Shown piece after piece: positions 1 through 13,600 of a stretch of DNA of 64,000 bases. Made by a program: the position numbers and the translations under genes. The notes below the pieces were generated by a model, which saw only the letters and a list, made by a program, of their open reading frames with translations, ran no database searches and was not told the DNA's origin. The DNA is from Rhodococcus koreensis. Lineage in GTDB: Bacteria > Actinomycetota > Actinomycetes > Mycobacteriales > Mycobacteriaceae. Position 1 is the first letter of the stretch; each line of letters begins with the position of its first letter. The stretch lies in contig NZ_FNSV01000005.1 in the NCBI RefSeq assembly GCF_900105905.1, forward strand, positions 3,224,001-3,288,000, in the 5' to 3' direction.

Positions 1-1629
1 CCGGACCGGCACCGGCCTCGATCAGGCGGCGCGCCAGCCGGTTCGAGGTTTCGTCGACTTCGCGGTACGTGATCGCCCGGCCCCGGTACGACAGCGCGTC
101 GGCGTCCGGGTCGAGTCGGACCGCGGCCGTCAGCAGGTCCGGCAGCAGGACGTTCGGTGCGTCGGGTGCTCCGCGCGCCGGGGTGAGCGCCGCGACCTCG
201 TCGGTGCCGAGGATCTCGATGTCGCCGACCGGAATTCCGGGTTGGGCGGTGACGGAGTCGAGGATGCGCACGAACCGTTCCGCGAAACCCAGCACCGTGT
301 CGGCGTCGAACAGATCGGTCGCGTAGTCGATCGCCCCCGTCATGCCGGCCGGGGTGCCGTCGGTGTCGAATCGCTCGTCGAGGATGACCTCGAGGTCCAC
401 CTTGACGACGGCGAGGTCGGGATCGAGTCCCTCGACGCTCAGCCCGGGCAACCGCAGCGCGGGATTCTCGGTGTTCTGGAATTCGAGCGACACCTGGAAG
501 AGCGGCGAGTGGGCGGTCGAGCGCACCGGGCCGACGGCGTCCACCACCCGTTCGAAGGGCAGGTCTGCGTGCGCGAAGGCACCGAGATCGGCGTCGCGGA
601 CCTGCGCGAGGAGGTCGCGGAACGGCTGCCCCGCCTCGATCGCGGTGCGCAGGGCCAGCGTGCCGACGAACATGCCGACGAGGTCGTCGAGCGCCGCCTC
701 GCCGCGGCCGGCGATCGGGGTGCCGATCGCCACGTCGCCCGTGCCGCCGAGCCGCCCGAGCAGGACGGCGAGTGCGGCGTGCACGATCATGAACTCGGTG
801 GACCGGTGCTCGCGCGCCGCCGCCCGGATCCGCTCGTGCAGCCCCGCGTCGATCGTGAAGCCCACCCGGTCGCCGTGGAACGACTGTTGTGCGGGACGCC
901 GGCGGTCGGTGGGCAGTTCGAGGAGTTCCGGCAGCCCGGCCAGCGCGGACTCCCAGTAGGACAGCTGCCGCGAGATCAGCGACTCGGGGTCGTCCTCCGA
1001 ACCCAGCAGCCTGCGCTGCCACAGTGTGTAGTCGGCGTACTGGACCGGTAGCGGCGTCCACGCGGGAACGCGACCGTGGGCGCGGGATTCGTACGCGACC
1101 ATCACATCCCGCACCAGCGGTGCCATCGAGAAGCCGTCGGCCGAGATGTGGTGCACCACGACGGCGAGCACATGGGTCCTGGTGTCGAGGGAGACCGTGT
1201 CGAGAGAGACGGTGTCGAGGGAGAACAGGGCGATGCGCAGTGGGACGGCGGCGGCGACGTCGAAGCCGGCCGACACCAGCCGGGTGAGTTCCTCCCGGAG
1301 CCGGCCGTCGTCCGCGACCGCGGTCGGCGGAGCCATCGGCGCCGCCGGCGGGAGGATCTCCTGCACCGGTTCGCCGTCACGGAGCGGGAATCGGGTGCGC
1401 AGCGACTCGTGCCTGGTCACGACATCCGTGACCGCCAGCCTCAGCGCATCCACGTCGAGGTCGCCGGTGAGCCGCACCACCATCGGAATGTTGTAGGCGG
1501 GCGAACTCGTGTCGAACTGGTTGATGAACCACATGCGCTGCTGCGCGTAGGACAGCGGGATGCGGGCGGGGCGGTCCCCGGCGGTCAGGGTGGGACGGCC
1601 GGACGGACCCGCTCCCGCATGCTCGATGC
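1..1629 (-). other. NRPS module 7 (partial): C and the start of A
   Basis: An L-accepting C domain ([24 protein letters not shown], split here as [11 protein letters not shown] and [13 protein letters not shown]) with [11 protein letters not shown] spans about 1590-240. The first residues of the next A domain (LTPARGAP, then [20 protein letters not shown]) reach the window edge. Just before the HH motif, residues VSLDT are repeated three times because of a 15-bp tandem repeat. Confidence 0.85.
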
Positions 1630-4600
1630 GCGCGGCGAACGCCTCCACCGTGGGCGCCTCGAACAACGCCCGCACGCCGATGTCGGTGTCGAGCGCGGCG
1701 CGCAGGCGGGCGACGGCGCGGGTGGCGCTCAGCGAGTTGCCGCCGAGATCGAAGAATCCCGCATCCGCGCTCACCCGGTCCAGTCCGAGTACCTCCGCGA
1801 AGACGCCGGCCACCGTCTCCTGCACCGGGTCGGCCGGTGCCCGGTATTCGGCGGTGCCGACGTCGAATTCGGGGGTGGGCAGGGCCTTGCGGTCGAACTT
1901 GCCGACGGCGTTCAGCGGGATCTCGTCCAGCACGGTGATCGACGACGGAATCATGTGGGCGGGCAGTCTGCTCGCGAGACCGCGGGTGAGGTCGCCGGTG
2001 TCGAGGGTGTGCCCGGGGGCGGGTACGACGTAGGACGCGAGGAGCGTGTCGCCGGCCGGGCCGAGGTAGGCGACCGTGACCGCGAACCGGACGCCGGGGA
2101 CCGCCGCGAGTGTCGTGTCGATCTCGCCGAGTTCGATGCGGAACCCGCGGACCTTGACCTGGAAATCGCTGCGGCCCAGGTATTCGATGGTGAGTCCGGG
2201 GGTCCAGCGCACGACGTCGCCGGTGCGGTACATCCGCTCACCGGGCCGGCACGGGTCGGCCACGAACCGGGTGGCGGTGAGCCCGGGGCGGCGGTGGTAG
2301 CCGCGCGCCAGTCCCGCTCCTGCGAGGTACAACTCGCCCGGAACCCCGGCCGGGACCGGCTGCAACCGGGAATTCAGCACCAGTTCCGTGACACCGCGGA
2401 TCGGTCCGCCGATGGTGATGCGCTCCCCCGGGGTCTGGGGATCGCTGATGTTGGACATGATGGTGGTCTCGGTCGGCCCGTACGCGTTGTACAACCGGCG
2501 TCCCGGCGCCCACCGGGACACGAGTTCGGGTGGGCAGGCCTCGCCGCCGACCGCGACGTCCGCGAACAGATCCAGCCCCGCGGGGTCGAGGGATGCGAGC
2601 GCCGCGGTGGTGACGAACGCGTGCGTGACCCGCCGGTCGCGGATCAGCTGGGCGAGTTCGTCGCCGCCGAACACGGTGGGCGGCGCGATCACCATCGTCG
2701 CCGCGGCACCGAACGCCTGCAGGTATTCGAACACCGATCCGTCGAAGCTCGGGGTCGAGAAGTGCAGCGTCCGGGACTCCGAGTCCGCCCCGAAACGGGC
2801 GAGTTGGTCTTTGGCGAAGTTGTCCAGGCCGCGGTGCGTCACGGTGACGCCCTTCGGCATTCCGGTCGAGCCCGACGTGTAGACGACGTACGCGGCCGAG
2901 TCGAGAGTGACCGGTGCCGTGCGGTCGCCGTCGTCGACCGGCGCCGCGGAACCGGCCGCGCACTCGGCGCCGAACTCGGGATCGTCGAGGACGAGCCAGC
3001 GCGTGCTCCCGGCCAGCCGGGCACGATGCTCGGACGTCGTCAGTCCGAGAGCGCATTCCGAGTCGGTGAGCATGTGCGCGATGCGTTCGTCGGGATAGTT
3101 CGGGTCGACGGGCACGAACACGGCCCCGGCCTTGGCCACCGCCCACACGCACAGCACCGACTCGATCGAACGCGGAACACCCACGGCCACCGACATTTCC
3201 GGACCGAGACCGCGGCCGATCAGAACGCGAGCGAGCCGGGTGGACCGCTCGTCCAGCTCCCGGTACGACACCTCGACGTCGCCGGACGACAGGGCGACCG
3301 CATCCGGGTCGACCGCGGCGGCGTCGGTGAAGATCTGCGCGAGTGTGCGGACGGACGCGGCCGGGCCACCGCGGACCGGTACCAGTTCCTCGCGTTCCCG
3401 CTCGGTGAGCAGCGACAACCGGGCCAGTGGCACGTCGGGTCCGGCGCAGGCGTCGAGCACCCGCACCACCCGGTCGGCGATGTCCTCGACCTCTCCGGGG
3501 GCGAACAGGTCGGGGATGTACTCGAACTTCAGGTGCAGGCTCGCCGCCGCCGACGCGACGAGGCTCAGCGGGTAGTGGGCGGCGTCGCGGGCGTCGACGC
3601 CGGTGACGCGGAGCCCGGCGATGTCGGTGTCTTCCGACAGCCCGGCCCGGTCCACCGGGTACGACTCGAACACGGTGAGGGTGTCGAACCCGACGCCGGG
3701 GCCCGCGGCGTCCCGGATCTCGGCGAGACCCGTGTAGTGGTGGTCGAGCATCGCCGCCTGCTCGGCCTGCACCCGCTCCAGCAACGCGCCGAGCATCTCG
3801 TCCGGGCGAAGCGTGACCCGCACCGGCACGGTGTTGATGAACAGCCCGACCATCGTCTCGATGCCGGCGAGTTCCGGCGGCCTGCCGGACACGGTGGCAC
3901 CGAACACGACGTCGTCGCGTCCGGTGAGCATTCCCAGCACGATGCCCCACGCCGTCTGCAGAATGCTGTTGAGCGTGAGCCCGCGGGTGCGCGCGGATTC
4001 GCGCAGCCGGTCGGTCCGGTCCTCGTCGAGGTCGAACACCCATTCCCGCGACACGGTCGACAGTTGCCGCGCCCGGTCCGCGGGGATCAGCAGCGTCGGT
4101 TCCTCGACCCCGTCCAGAGTGTCCGCCCAGGCCCGCGCGGACATGCCCCTGTCGCGCCCGCTCATCCACGCCAGGTAGTCGCGGTAATCCCGCACGCGGG
4201 GCAGTGGCGAGGGGTCGGCGTCCGTGGCGTACAGCGTGAGCAGTTCCCGGATCATCAGCGGCATCGACCAGCCGTCGAGCAGGATGTGGTGGTTCGTCGA
4301 CACCAGTCGGCAGTGGCCGCCCGCCGTCCACACGAGCAGGAACCGGATCAGCGGTGCGGTGGCCATGTCGAAGGGGGTGGTCCGGTCGGCGGCCAGCAGT
4401 CGCTCGATCTCGGCTTCCGACGCGTCCGCGTCCAGTCCGCTCACGTCGATCTCCCGCCAGGGCACGGTGACCCGGCCCGAGACGACCTGCACGGCCCCGC
4501 CGTCGGCGTCGTGGCAGAACGCGCTGCGAAGGTTCGGGTGACGGTCGAGGAGCGCGCCTGCGGCCCGGCGCAACCGTGCCGCGTCGACGTCGCCGGCGAG

Positions 4601-7600
4601 GTCCAGAATCAGCTGGACGAGGTAGGCGTCCACCGACTCGTCGGCCAGTTCGGCATGGAACAGCATGCCCGCCTGCAACGGCGACAACGGCCAGACGTCG
4701 GTCATCGCCGGGTACCGGCGTTCGAGGTCGTCGATCGCGCTCTGGCCGAGTCGGACGAGGTTCAGGTCGGACGGGGTGAAGCCGCCGCCACCCGATCTTG
4801 TGTGCTCGGACAGGGCCTCCAGCGCCCGCACCCACAGTCGCGCGAGTTCGCCGACGTCCTCCGCCGCGATCACCCTGACGGGGAACGACCACGTCGCGGT
4901 GAGTACCGGGCCGGCGGCGGTGTCGGTGGTTCTGGCGTTCACGTCGACGACGGCCGCCGCGGGCAACCCGGAGTGCGCGGCGGCGGCGAGTCCCGCATCG
5001 GAGACCGGCATCCAGTCGCCGCCGGGGGCGGTGCCCGCCCCGAGCCTGCCGAGGTAGTTGAAACTCACCTGCGGACTCGCCTGCGCCGACAGTTCCCGGG
5101 CCGTGTCGTCGTCGAGGTACCGGAGAAGCCCGAACCCGATGCCGTGGTCGGGGATCGAGTGCAGCCGCTCCTTCACCGCCTTGACCGCATCGCCGCCGGC
5201 GGGGCCCGATGCGAACGCCTCCTCGACGTCCACACCGTCGAGGTCGAGGCCCACCGGGAAGATCGTGGTGAACCAGCCGACCGTGCGGGCCAGATCGGCG
5301 CCGGGGACCACGTGTTCCTCACGACCGTGCCCTTCGAGATTCACGAGCGCGGCGGAAGACTCGATCCCGCGGCGTCGGCGCCACCGGACGAGCGCCAACG
5401 CCAGCGCCGTCAGCAACCCGTCTGCCACGTTCCCGTGGAACGCCTGCGGGAGCGACGTCAACAGCGTCTCCGTGACGGCGACGGGAAGCTGGACATCGAC
5501 GTCGGAGGTCTGGACGTCGGCCGGGGTCAGCGGCCGCGACCCCAGCGGCGGGTCGGGGGTGTCGAGCATGTGCCGCCACAGGCCGAGTTCGGCTGTGCGA
5601 GATGGTTCCTTCGCCACGTCGGTTAGTGCGTGCGCCCACGTGCGCATCGACGTTCCGGTGGCGGGCAGGGCGGTTGCCTCACCGGACAGCACCCGGGCGC
5701 AGGCGAGGGCGAGATCGGGGACGAGGATGCGCCACGACACGCCGTCGACCACCACGTGATGGGCGACGATCAGCAACCGTCCCGCCGTGGCGGGTTCCTC
5801 GGTGCTCGCGAACCACACCGCCTGCACCATCACGCCCGACTCGGGGTCCAAGCGGCCTGCGGCGGAGTCCAATTCGCGGGACGCGGCGTCGGTGAACGAG
5901 TCCGCGGCGCCGATCGGCACCGTGCGCACCACGTCGGCCGCCCGCACCCACCCGGGCGGCGCGGTCGCCATCGTCCAGTTGGGCTGCGCCGCCGTCCAAC
6001 CGACCCGGTCGCTGCGGTACAGGCGGGCGCGCAGCATGTCGTGCCGGTCCAGGACGGCCTGCATCGCCGCCGTCAGCGTGTCGTGGTCCAGTTCGGCGGG
6101 GGTCGTGAACAGCGCCGCCTGCGAGTACCGCCGGAAGTCGCCGTCCCGGCCCAGCATCCAGCGCACGATCGGGGTCAGCGGGAACTCGCCGACACCGCCG
6201 CCGGGCAACTCTTCGAGGGTGATCGTCTCCTCCCCCGATGTGGCGACCTCCGCGAGCGCGGCAACCGTCTTGCGTTCGAACACGTCCCGCGGGGTGATCA
6301 CCACCCCGGACGCCTTCGCCCGGGTGACCAGCTGGATCGACATGATCGAGTCGCCGCCGACCGCGAAGAACGAATCGTCGACGCCCACCGTGTCGAGACC
6401 GAGGACCTCGGCGAACAGGCCGGCGAGGATCCGTTCCGTCTCCGTCGCCGGTGCGCGGCCGAGCGACACCTGCCGGCCGTAGTCCGGTTCGGGCAGCGCC
6501 CGGCGGTCGAGTTTGCCGTTCACGGTGAGGGGCAGGGCGTCGAGCACCACCACGGCGGCGGGCACCATGTGCGCCGCCAGCCGGCCCCCGACCGTGTCGA
6601 CGATCCCGGCGGGGTCCAGCACCCGGCCCGCCTCGGGTACCACGTAGCCCACCAGGCGCTCGTTCCGCGCCAGCACCACCGACTGCGCCACACCGTCGCA
6701 GGCGAGGAGCGCCGATTCCACCTCGCCGAGTTCGATGCGGAACCCCTTGACCTGCACCTGGAAGTCGTTGCGGCCCAAATAGTCCAGCTGCCCGTCTCTG
6801 TTCCACCGGCCGAGGTCGCCGGACCGGTACATCCGGGATCCGGGTGTGTACGGGTCGGCCACGAACCGCGTCGACGTGAGCGTGCACCGGCCCAGGTATC
6901 CGCGGGACACCTGCGCGCCGGACACGTAGAGTTCCCCGACCACGCCCGGCGGCACCGGGTGCAGGCGGGAGTCGAGCACGTGCACGCGCAGTCCGGGCAG
7001 GGCCCGGCCGATCACGGACGCCGACGCGGACGCGGCGAGTTCCCCGTTCAGCGGCAGGTGGCTGACGTGCACGGTGGTTTCGGTGATGCCGTACATGTTC
7101 ACGAGCGCCGGGACGGTGTCTCCGTGTCGCGTGTACCAGCGTGTGAGCTGCCCCAGGTCGAGTGCCTCGCCGCCGAACACCACCACGCGGAGCGCCAGTT
7201 CGGTGCCGCCGGACACCCGGTCCGCCTCGGCGAGTTGGTAGAAGGCGGTGGGGGTCTGATTCAGGACGGTGACGTTCTCGTCCCGCAGCAGTCGCAGGAA
7301 CGCGTCGGGTGAGCGGGTGGTGAAGTAGTCGACCACCACCAGCCTGCCGCCGTGGAGCAGCGCACCCCACAACTCCCAGACGGAGAAGTCGAACGCGGCC
7401 GAGTGGAACATCGTCCACACGTCGGCGGCGTCGAAACAGAACAGCGGCTGCGTGTGCGCGAACAGGGTGGCGACGTTGCGGTGCGACACCTGAACGCCTT
7501 TCGGCTGTCCCGTCGAGCCGGAGGTGTAGATGACGTACGCCACCGCGTCGGGGTGCAGGGGTCCCCGCCGGTCCTGGTCGGTCACCGGCAGCGGCGACGT

Positions 7601-10600
7601 GCGGCCCAGTTCGGCCACCGTCTCCGGGCCGTCGACGAGGACAGCCGGGACGCCGCTCGCGCGGACCGCGCCGGATTCGTCCTCGGTGGTCAGCACGCAT
7701 ACCGGCCGGGCGTCGGCGAACACGAACGCGAGTCGCTCCGCCGGATACGTGACGTCGACCGGTACGTATCCGGCCCCCGACTTCACCACCGCGAGCAGCG
7801 CTACCACCAGGTCCACCGACCGTGCGGCGGCGACGGCCACCAGGGTCTCGGGGCCCGCGCCGCGCGCGATCAGCAACCGCGCCAGGCGATTCGCCCGGGT
7901 GTCCAGTTCTTCGTACGTGAGCGACGCGCCCTCGCAGACGACAGCGGTCGCGTCGCGGGACCGCTCCGCGGCCCGCTCGAAGAGTTCCACCAGCGTCGCG
8001 TGCGCCCCGATCGGTTCGGCGAGCGCGGGCAGCACCGACTCCCGCTCCGCCGGGTCCAGGATGTCGATGTCCCCCACCGGGAGCGCCCCGGCCGCGGCGA
8101 TCGATTCGAGCACCCGCAGGAACCGTTCCCCGAACCGCGTCACCGTGTCGCGGTCGAGCACGTCCGTCGCGAACCGCAGCCCGGCGGCGAGTCCGGCGGG
8201 TGCGCCGTCCTCGTCGACCTGCTCGGCGACGCTCAGTTCCACGTCGAACTTCGCGACACGAAGATCCACGTCGAGCGAGTCGACGGTGAGTCCCGGCAGC
8301 TCGAGGTGGGTGCCCTCCGCGTTCCGGAATTCGATGAGGACCTGGAACAGCGGGGTGTGCGACGTGGACCGCTCGGGGGCGAGGTGGTCGACGAGCCGCT
8401 CGAACGGGATGTCCGCGTGCTCGAACGCCCCGAGATCCACGGCCCGGACCGCGGTCAGGACCTCACCGAACGACGCCCGCGGGTCCACCACCGTCCGCAG
8501 GACGAGCGTGTTGACGAACATGCCGACCACGTCGTCGAGTACCGCCTGCCCGCGGCCGGCGACCGGCGTTCCCATCGTGACGTCGCCGGTGCCCGACAAC
8601 CGCGACAGCAGCACGGCGAACGCCGCGTGCACGGCCATGAACAGCGTCGAATTGTGCTGGGCCGCGATCGTGTTCAGCGCCCGGTGCATCCGCGCCGGCA
8701 CGTCGAACTCGACGACGTCCCCGCGATACGACCGCTGGGCGGGGCGCGGCCGGTCGACCGGGATCTGCAGCACCTCGGGTGCACCGGACAGCGTGTCCGC
8801 CCAGTAGCCCAGTTGCCTGGACATCACCGAGTCGGGATCGTCCACCGCGCCGAGGACGTCCCGCTGCCACACGCTGTAGTCGGCGTACTGCACCGCCAGC
8901 GGCGTCCAGCCGGGTGTCTCCCCCACGGTCCGGGCGGTGTACGCGAGCATGACGTCGCGGGCCAGCGGCATCATCGAGAACCCGTCGGCGGCGATGTGGT
9001 GCACGACGATGGCGAGGACGTGCTGCTCGGGATCCAATTCGAACAGCCGTGCGCGGAAGGGGATCTCGTCGCTCACGTCGAAACCCGTCCCGACCAGTGC
9101 CGCGACGGCGTCCCGCAGCGCACGGTCACCGGACACGGGCACCGGGTCGAGGCCGGGGGTCGCCGGCCCGGGATCGACGATCACCTGGTGCGGTCCGTCG
9201 ACCGACCCGGGGAACACGGTGCGCAGCGACTCGTGCCGCTCCACGACGTCGCCGACCGCCGCGTGCAGGGCGGGGCGGTCGAGGGCGCCGGTCAGCCGCA
9301 GGGCGATCGGGATGTTGTAGGCGGGCGAGGACGTGTCGAACTGGTTGACGAACCACATCCGCTGCTGCGCCAGCGACAGCGGTATCCGGTCGGGGCGCGG
9401 CCCGGCGGAGAGCGCCACCGACGGCGTCCTCGCCGACGCGGCCGAATCGATCCGGACCGCCAGATCGGCCACCACGGGCGCATCGAACAGGATGGCCACC
9501 CCGATCCCGGCGTCGAGGGCGGAGTTGATGCGCGCGACGGCCCGGGTGGCGCTGAGCGAGTCGCCGCCGAGGTCGAAGAAGCTGTCGTCCGCACCGACGC
9601 GCGGGGCGCCGAGCACCTCGGCGAACACGTCCGCGACGGCCTCCTCGACCGGAGTGGTGGGTGCCCGGTAACCGAGGGTCGCCGTTACGAATTCCGGCGC
9701 GGGCAGCGCCTTCCGGTCCAGTTTGCCGACCGGGGTCAGCGGGATCTCGTCGAGAACCACCACGGCCGCGGGCACCATGTACTTCGGCAGGATGCGGCCC
9801 GCGAACGCGAGCACGTCCGGCGCCGCCACCTCCTCGCCGTCGTGCGGCAGGACGTACGACACGAGCGCCGTGTCGCCCAGCGGCCCCGGCCTGCCGAGGG
9901 TCGCGGCGAAGTCGAGGTGCGGGTGGGTGGTGAGCACGGAATCGATCTCCCCCAGTTCCACACGCTGACCGCGGATCTTCACCTGGAAGTCGCTGCGCCC
10001 GAGGTACTCGAGGGTGTGGTCGCGACGCCACCGCACGACGTCGCCCGTGCGGTACATCCGGCCACGGCCGTAGGGGTTGGCGACGAACCGCTCCGCGGTG
10101 AGCGCCGCGCGCCGGTGGTACCCGCGGGCCAGAGCCGTTCCCGCGATGTACAACTCGCCGGGCACCCCGGCCGGAACGGGCTGCAGCCGGGCGTCGAGGA
10201 CGGACAGTGCGATGCCGCGGACGGGGCTCCCGATCGTGACCGGTTCTCCCGGCGCCATCGGTACGCTGAAGGTGGTGAGGACGGTCGCCTCGGTGGGGCC
10301 GTAGCCGTTGAACATCGCCCGGTCCGCGCCCCACGTGGCCACCAGTTCGTCGCCGACGGCGTCGCCGGCCACGACGAGCGCCTCGAGGTGCTCGATGCCG
10401 TCGCGCTCCACGGTGGCCAGGACGGCCGGGGTGATGCAGGCGTGGGTGACCCGTTCGCGGCGCAGCAGGTCCGCGAGTTCCGCACCGCCGTAGACGTCTG
10501 GGGGCGCGATCACGAGCGTCGCCCCCGCCGCGCACGACTGGACGAGTTCGAGGATGGCCACGTCGAAACTGGGTGAACAGATGTGCAGGCACCGGGAATC

Positions 10601-13600
10601 CGGCGACACGGTGTAGTGCTCGGTCTGCTCGGTGAGCAGGTTCGCCAGACCGCGGTGGGTGACGACGACACCCTTCGGTCTGCCGGTGGACCCGGACGTG
10701 TAGATCGCGTAGGCGGCGTGGTCGACGTCGAGCACCGACCGGCGGTCCAGGTCGGTGACGCGGGCCGGGGAGGCGGCGGACCAGGTGCGCTCGAAGTCCG
10801 GATCGTCCAGCACCAGCCACGGCACGGAGCCGGGCAGCCGGTGCCGGTGCGCCGACGTCGTCACCCCCAGTGCCGCACCGGAATCGGCCAGCATGTTCTC
10901 GATGCGATCGGCGGGATAGGTCGGGTCGACGGGAACGAACGCGGCTCCGGTCTTGGCGACCGCCCACACCGCGGGCACCGATTCCGGTGATCGGGGCAGC
11001 CCGAGCGCCACGAACGTCTCCGGCCCTGCACCCTGTTCGATCAGCACGCGGGCCAGCGCGCTCGACCGCTCGTCGAGTTCCCTGTAGCTCGTCCCCTGTC
11101 CGTCGAAGACGAACGCGGACGCGTCCGGCCGGTTCCCGGCAGAGGCCGTGAGAAGCTCGGGCAGCGTCCTCGGCGGCCCGGCGGGGGCGCCGCACACCGC
11201 GGTGTACTCCTCGAGTTCGGCCTCCGACAAAAGCGTCAGGTGCGCGAGCGGGGTGTCGATATCGGACAGCAGGATCTGCACGACACGTGCGACGCGGGCT
11301 GCCACCGACTCCGCGAACTCGCTGCCGAAGACGTTCGGCTGGTACCGCAGTCGCAGGTGCAGTGCCGTGTCGACGTGCGCCATCAGGGTGAACGGATAGT
11401 GGGTGGAGTCGATCCCCTCGATCGCGGCGACGTGCATGCCGCCGATGTCGGTGTCTTCCGACAGCCCCATGCGGTCCACCGGATACGACTCGAACACGGT
11501 GAGTGTGTCGAACGCGGCGCCCTCCCCGACGGCGCGCTGGATCTCGGTGAGTCCCAGGTAGTGGTGATCGAGCAGGGCCGATTGTTCGCGTTGGAAGCGC
11601 TGCAGCAGTTCGGCGAGCGTCTCCTCCCTGCGCAGGCGCAGCCGGACGGGCACCGTGTTGATGAACAGCCCGACCATCGACTCGATCCCCGCGACCGCCG
11701 GTGGGCGGCCGGACACGGTGGCGCCGAACGTCACGTCTTCCCGGGTGCCGAGCGTGGTCAGCACCAGCCCCCACGCCACCTGGACGAGGGTGTTCATCGT
11801 CAGCCCGCGCTCGCGTGCGAGGGACTCGAGCGCGCGGGTCTTCTCCTCGCCCACCTCGAGGCGCACGTCCTCGGGTTCGGCGAAGGACTGTTCGCCGTGC
11901 GCCGCGGGCGCCACGAACGTCGGCTCGTCCGCGCCGGCGAGGGCGGACACCCAGGCGGCCGTGGACCGTTCGTGGTCCTGTCTGCCGATCCACTGCAGGT
12001 AGTCGCGGTAGGGCGTGACGCGGGGCAGGGCGGTCGCGTCGCCGTCCGTGGCGTACAGGACGAGCAGGTCCTTGATCACCAGCGGGGTCGACCAGCCGTC
12101 GAGGAGGATGTGGTGATGGGTGAGCACCAGCCGGTACCGGTTGGGTGCGGTGCGCAGCAACGTGAATCGGAGCAGCGGGGCCTCGGACATCTCGAACGGG
12201 ACGGCGCGGTCGGCGGCGAGGAACGCGCTGTCGTCGAGGTCTGAGAGATCGACGTCGGTCCACGGCGCGGTCGCCGAATCGAGTACCACCTGCACCGGTC
12301 CGTTGCCGGTGTCGGCGAACGCCACGCGGAGATTCGCGTGCCGGTCGAGCAGGCCCTGCGCGGCACGGCGCAGCCTCGCCGGGTCGACGGTGCCGCGCAG
12401 GTCGAGGACCAACTGCACCTGATAGGCGTCGAGGCGATGCTCGGACAGCTGGGCGTGGAACAGCAGACCCGCCTGCAGCGGGGACAGCGGCCAGATGTCG
12501 GCGAGGTCCGGGTAGGTGCGCCCCAGCCGGTCGATGTCGGTCTGCCCGATGGACACCAGGTCGAGGTCGGACGGGGTCAACCCGCCCGCGCCGGGCCGGT
12601 TCGCGTACTCGGCGAGTGCTGTGAGCGCCCGCACCCACAGCGCGGAGAGCTCTTCCACGTCCTCGGCGGCGAGCACACCGGTGGGGTACGACCACGTCGC
12701 CGTCAGCACCGGCGCCCCGTCGCGGACCGTGGTCGCGGCGTTGATATCCACGACCCAAGCGGCGGGCATCTCGTGGTTCTGGGTTCCGCCGAGGTCCCCG
12801 CTGTCCGCGACCGGCAGCCAGGGCACGTCGCCTGTGCTCGTCGCCACCCGGCCGAGGTAGTTGAAACTCAGCTGCGGCGGCCGGAATCGGCGCAGTCCCG
12901 CGGAGTCGCTGGGGTCCAGGTACCGCAGCATGCCGTACCCGATGCCGTGATCGGGAATGGCGAGGAGTTGTTCCTTGACGGCCTTGATCGCGGCCCCGGC
13001 CGCGTCGTCGGCGGTCGCGGCCCCGGCCGCGTCGTCGGCGGCGAGTGCGGCTTCGACGTCGATGCCGGTGAGGTCGAGTCGCACGGGGAACAGTGTGGTG
13101 AACCATCCGACGGTGCGGGACAGGTCGGCGCCCGGCACGACGTGGTCCTCGCGGCCGTGGCCCTCGAGGTTGATCAGCACGTCGGCCGTGTCGACCCCGC
13201 GGTGCCGCCGCCACCGGATCATCGCCAGTGCGAGGGCGGTGAGCAGGCCGTCGCCGACGGCGCCGTGGAACGCGGCGGGAAGGGTGGTGAGGAGTGCGTC
13301 GGTGACGCCGGTGGGCACGTCGACGACGACGCGGCCCGTCGTGGCGTCGACGTCGACGTCCGGATTCAGCGGCCGGGAGCCGAGAAGCGGATCGGGGCCG
13401 TCCAGGATCGACTGCCACAGTGCGCCTTCGGCGCGCCGGGACCGCACGGCATCGGTGAGCCCGTGCGACCATCGCCGCATCGACGTCCCGACCGCCGGCA
13501 GTGCGGCGGGCAGACCCTCGGCGACGCGGGAATGGGCGGCCGCGAGATCCGCGATCAGGATCCGCCAGGACACGCCGTCGACGACGAGATGATGCGCGAC

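Noticed and set aside
1076-5626. Open frame of about 1,500 codons on the plus strand opposite the NRPS (others at 7352-10576, 12338-16138 and 16199-20845)
   Set aside because: Arg/Gly/His/Val-rich translations without any domain. They mirror the highly biased third positions of the NRPS on the other strand and end wherever that bias breaks.
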